NCBI GenBank assembly: GCA_008508345.1
Contig: QNGE01000875.1
Location: forward strand, 72,575 to 136,574
DNA: 64,000 nucleotides
From: Paragonimus westermani
Lineage: Eukaryota; Platyhelminthes; Trematoda; Plagiorchiida; Troglotrematidae
Direction of reading: 5' to 3'
Shown: positions 60,871 to 64,000 of the stretch, one piece after another
How the letters are laid out: each line of letters begins with the position of its first letter
Numbering within the stretch: position 1 is the stretch's first letter
Notes under the pieces: model-generated
Database searches by the model: none
What the model saw: only the letters and a program-made list of their open reading frames with translations
What the model was told of the DNA's origin: nothing
Made by a program: the position numbers and the translations under genes

Positions 60871-62339
60871 TCTTTTTCCCCCAGCTAGATTTTTTCTTCG
60901 GTTTCAATTAAACATCAAGTTCTGGAGAGGACATCTCGGAATGATGGTTCTGAACTCAGCAGAACTCTAGTCATATCTGAACCTGGTGACAGACGCTGGC
61001 ATGTAGACAAGTATCTAGTCAACTGACTTTCATAGACATCTGATACATATCCATACTAATCACAAAGTCTAGTACATGAGCAAGTACAGTATCAAACAAA
61101 ATGAAGTTGAAAATTGGCACAGTTGAGTGAATTTAGGCTGTTAAAAATACCTCACACAGAGGCTCTTGCTAACGATTCGGGAAACTCTCAGGATGTCACA
61201 CATCATATATATATATATGTATACATATATATATATATAGCAAGATCGATTGCATAAAGTGGCACGCGCGCCGCATGGATGGAAAATTGTGGCTGATGTA
61301 GGATAAGAAGGGATAAGGAAAGACGTCAAATCCGTGCATAGAGAGATTCGCAGAGGGAATGGAAATGAGCTCTTCTCTTCACCATACCAGACAGAGTCTT
61401 CAACTTGTAAGCTGTTCTGTGAACTTTAACAAGGGAGCCGGGAACGCCCTAATGAAGCAGACTTCAATATCAATAATTTTACAATCCGAATATACGTAAC
61501 GCGCTGGCTACCTGGCTGTCAATTATAGCTAAACTCACAACTCACAAACAGAACACGACGTGATAAACGGTCAGACTGTGATGGATGACCAAGTCGGGGA
61601 CACAATTATTCCAACATATTTCGACGTGATGGTGAGGTATGATTAGTGACCATAGCGGATAAAAAAATAAATCAACGAAATCGGGCCAAAGTTCGAGAAA
61701 AGACAAGCAAAAATCCATAGCAGGAAGCGTCAGCCAGACGCACAGAACCAAACAGAATTGCACACGACGTTAAAGTGAAAACCTCGCTGCATCGTAGACT
61801 GGAATTGTGGTTCATAAACGGGAGCGAGGGAGTAGAGTGGGAACATGTGAAATAGGGAATAAAAACCCTGCTTTAATGAAATTCTTTTCGCTACAGAATG
61901 TCATCCGTAGGATGTGTCCATGCCAAGGGGGTTGGTCAGACAAAACTATTGTGCTCATTGGACGGTAACATTCGCCTCCTGAAAACTTACCGATACGGTG
62001 TTTTGACCATATGTATTTGATGTCAAGATCGACGGTCAAAAGAGACACTGTAAACATCTTCTGTACTAACGAGCTAGGCTTCGTAGTGGTTCAATAGGAC
62101 TAGTGTTACACAATACGTGTTTCCTAGAAATACTACATAGGGAGTAGGTTAAGAGACGCCATCTGACCTTTAACTACATTTGTTTTTCAATCAGTCGCTC
62201 CACCAGCTTCCATGCAGTCCATACTGTGCATCATTTTTTTCGGGAGCCTCTGACAACTTACCAACAAAGATGATCGTGGACGAAGAACCCAATCACTTTC
62301 AGAGAAACACACTATACTTTGGAGGAAATAACAAACTAA
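60871..62339. other. No gene recognised
   Basis: Between two retroelement copies. Apart from the AT palindrome at 61204-61239 I see no coding or structural signal. The minus frame 61329-61141 includes the microsatellite translation and is spurious. Confidence 0.5.
61204..61239. repeat. (AT)n palindromic microsatellite
   Basis: Alternating AT around a central ATGTATACAT, so the whole tract is close to a perfect palindrome and could extrude as a hairpin. Confidence 0.9.
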
Positions 62340-64000
62340 CCAAACGGAGCCTCTAAATTGTTTGAAACAATGTGGGCTACTCGTAGACCTTCAAAAATGG
62401 GGACAATGTCGTCTGCACACCCAAAGTCTAGTGCCTGAGGACATTTCCATACCGTTACACTCGCATTCTGTCAGAGTACACTGGAGGACATCATCTACTG
62501 CAAAGTTGAACACGGGAGGAAAAGATATGCAACTACAAAACACCGCGTTTGGGGTGCTGAAGGTTGGTGATAAGCTCCCATAAACCCTAACTCGCCCCGG
62601 GGTGTGAGAGCAAATTGCATTCAGGATGTTAGGTTATTTCTAGGGCACACTCTTCTTCGGCAATCGGTTCCATAGGGCAGGTTTGTCAGCCTAAACAAAG
62701 GCCTTACTGGCATCCAAAGAGAATTATCCTTCTTCCATATAGATGGCAGAGATCAGGCATATGACAGAATGTGAAGATGTGATTGGTGCAGCTACAACCT
62801 AGGCAAAACCTAGCTTGTTCTGCGAGGATATGCGGCCCATGCGATTGTAAGTGCAATAGCTACAAACAGCCTTGATGCACTATGAACCGGTCAATAACTT
62901 GATGAGGTATACATGCAGCAAGTGAGCCATACTTGAGAACGGAGATGATGCTAGCCAAGTCTTGGCAGTTCGGAACAACATCCCTGATCTAAGGTTTCCG
63001 GAACAGACCTGTCATTTCCTTCATCAGATTTGTGACTCCACCTATGAAAACAGCAATGGTCAATTCGTCTGAGCCGAGTACGTTACTGCGTGTCGATCTT
63101 GAGTGAGAATTCTGTCTCCGAGTACACAAAAAATGTCCACAGATCACCGAACGCAGCAGGTGTTCGATTCAGTCAACGACCCAGATAACCGGCGGAGCCA
63201 CTGCTAGAAGTACTCAGTCCTGTGTCGCAAACTTTGTTGTAACCTATAAATGGGCTCGTCATTGACTTCGCAGATTTTTGCGCATAAATCTGGCTTCCTG
63301 GAACCGGTTGTTCGGATGGTCCAGATAAGCCTTCGGGAGTTTTCGGTAGCAGCGACCCGTACAATCTCGCAAGTGCATCTTAGTCACCAATCGCAACAAT
63401 CTACTATTATCTAATACCGTAGTTTCAAGCCAAAACGTCTTACACGTTAAATACCCGTTGAATGATGAAACATCTAGGTAGACATCAAGAATTTCAACGG
63501 ATAGCATAGAAATCTGGATGTTGGCAACTGAAGCAACAGTAATATTGTAAGAAGTAACACTACACTTATGCATCGTATACTGAACATATATACCCAATGT
63601 GCATCAATGTCGTCCGATGCGTGGAATTTTCGAATAAAGGCAAGTACACCCTGGTGCGTAACTCTGAGTTCAGCTAAGCCAATGGATAGTTGGCCATCGA
63701 AATACAGAGTGAATTTGGCACATACCAGAGCATGATGGGGATCCAGACAAATGCTCACGATTGACTTAGTCATGAAAACAGCCATGCCATCGACAGCAAC
63801 ATTATCCATATGCTCACGATAGATTTGATGATGGAGACCGCCCGGTGGAGTATTTACGCTCGGGGCGTTATAAGTGGTCAGGATCGTAGGTGCCAAACTG
63901 GGAGACGCGTTAAAGAGACGGTGGTAAGCCTCGCTGCTAACTATTTTATGAATTGGTGCTAAGTCACCGATTAGTCAACGCAGTATCTTTTCCACGAGAC
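62340..64000 (-). mobile_element. RTE-like retrotransposon remnant running past the window end
   Basis: Read on the minus strand from 64000: an eroded endonuclease with NTPPGGLHHQIY (for TWRPPxxxxxTQI), HMDNVAVDGMAVF (QIDHIAVxYRW) and CLDPHHALVCAKFTLYFDGQ (YLDSDHALVCAKFxLxFGGQ; SDH has become PHH). About 300 eroded bases separate this from the reverse transcriptase: HILAEQARFCLGCSCTNHIF, VYGSLSP-like residues over two frames, SPVLFNFAVDDVLQCTLTEC, and LDFGCADDIVPIFEGLRVAH, where YADD is CADD (62419-62408) with both catalytic Asp kept. The fragment fades near 62340, before the C-terminal region. It is frameshifted in several places. At least seven pieces of this family are in the window. Confidence 0.85.

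Noticed and set aside
61255..61300. Minus-strand HNFPSMRRACHFMQS as the missing PDE HNxxH exon
   Set aside because: The second His is not at the required spacing, no acceptor precedes it, and the frame runs into the AT microsatellite.
62255..62290. Minus-strand FVHDHLC next to a GTAAGT donor as the missing HDxDH exon
   Set aside because: Lacks the full HDLDHPG spacing and lies at the edge of a retroelement remnant.
1..64000. CRISPR arrays, bacterial operons, phage genes, rRNA or defence systems
   Set aside because: No regularly spaced repeats, no Shine-Dalgarno-led gene runs and no long open frames; the spliced PDE gene and non-LTR elements mark this as animal nuclear DNA.

Overview
This looks like a piece of a large, intron-rich, repeat-laden animal genome, most likely a flatworm and probably a digenean fluke. 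The grounds are the many eroded RTE-like non-LTR retrotransposon copies whose protein remnants resemble those common in fluke genomes, tRNA-derived SINE fragments, short microsatellites, and one host gene cut into small exons with clean GT-AG sites and introns of up to 27 kb. There is no operon structure, no CRISPR array and no rRNA. The species assignment is inference.

The one host gene I recognise lies on the minus strand: a cyclic-nucleotide phosphodiesterase closest to the PDE9 family (cGMP-specific). Five exons can be placed with matching splice sites and reading-frame phases: 46010-45850, 45192-44871, 37321-37175, 10081-9929 and 7323-6988, the last ending in a TAA stop. Together they give 1119 nt, or 372 residues plus stop. 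They cover the second half of the catalytic domain (the ENHH helix, the second metal-ligand Asp in CDISNE, the invariant purine-binding Gln in SQLGF) and a Ser-rich C-terminal tail. The exons for the first metal site (HNxxH and HDxDH) and the N-terminus were not found; they should lie upstream of 46010 or outside the window. The fluke protein has about 37 extra residues between two catalytic helices.

Most of the rest is intron or flanking DNA filled with dead retroelements. RTE-like pieces lie at 1-1305 (-), 30880-31350 (-), 37898-38790 (-), 54227-54480 (-), 56400-56880 (-), 56885-60870 (+, almost full length) and 62340-64000 (-). A second non-LTR type appears at 16790-18060 (+) and 25690-26490 (+). 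None is intact. The copy at 56885-60870 is interrupted inside its C-terminal coding region by a 309-bp foldback element (60223-60531) with inverted arms of at least 102 bp, 98 of them identical, bounded by a 12-bp direct repeat that looks like a target-site duplication.

Three dispersed repeat families without a recognised name occur twice each (5725/7761, 19144/26818, 2075/22905). Three open frames of unknown identity are longer or more protein-like than background: 12488-13228 (-), 18592-18888 (-) and 40100-40510 (+, antisense inside a phosphodiesterase intron). Similarity statements come from reading and memory of the families; no database search was run.
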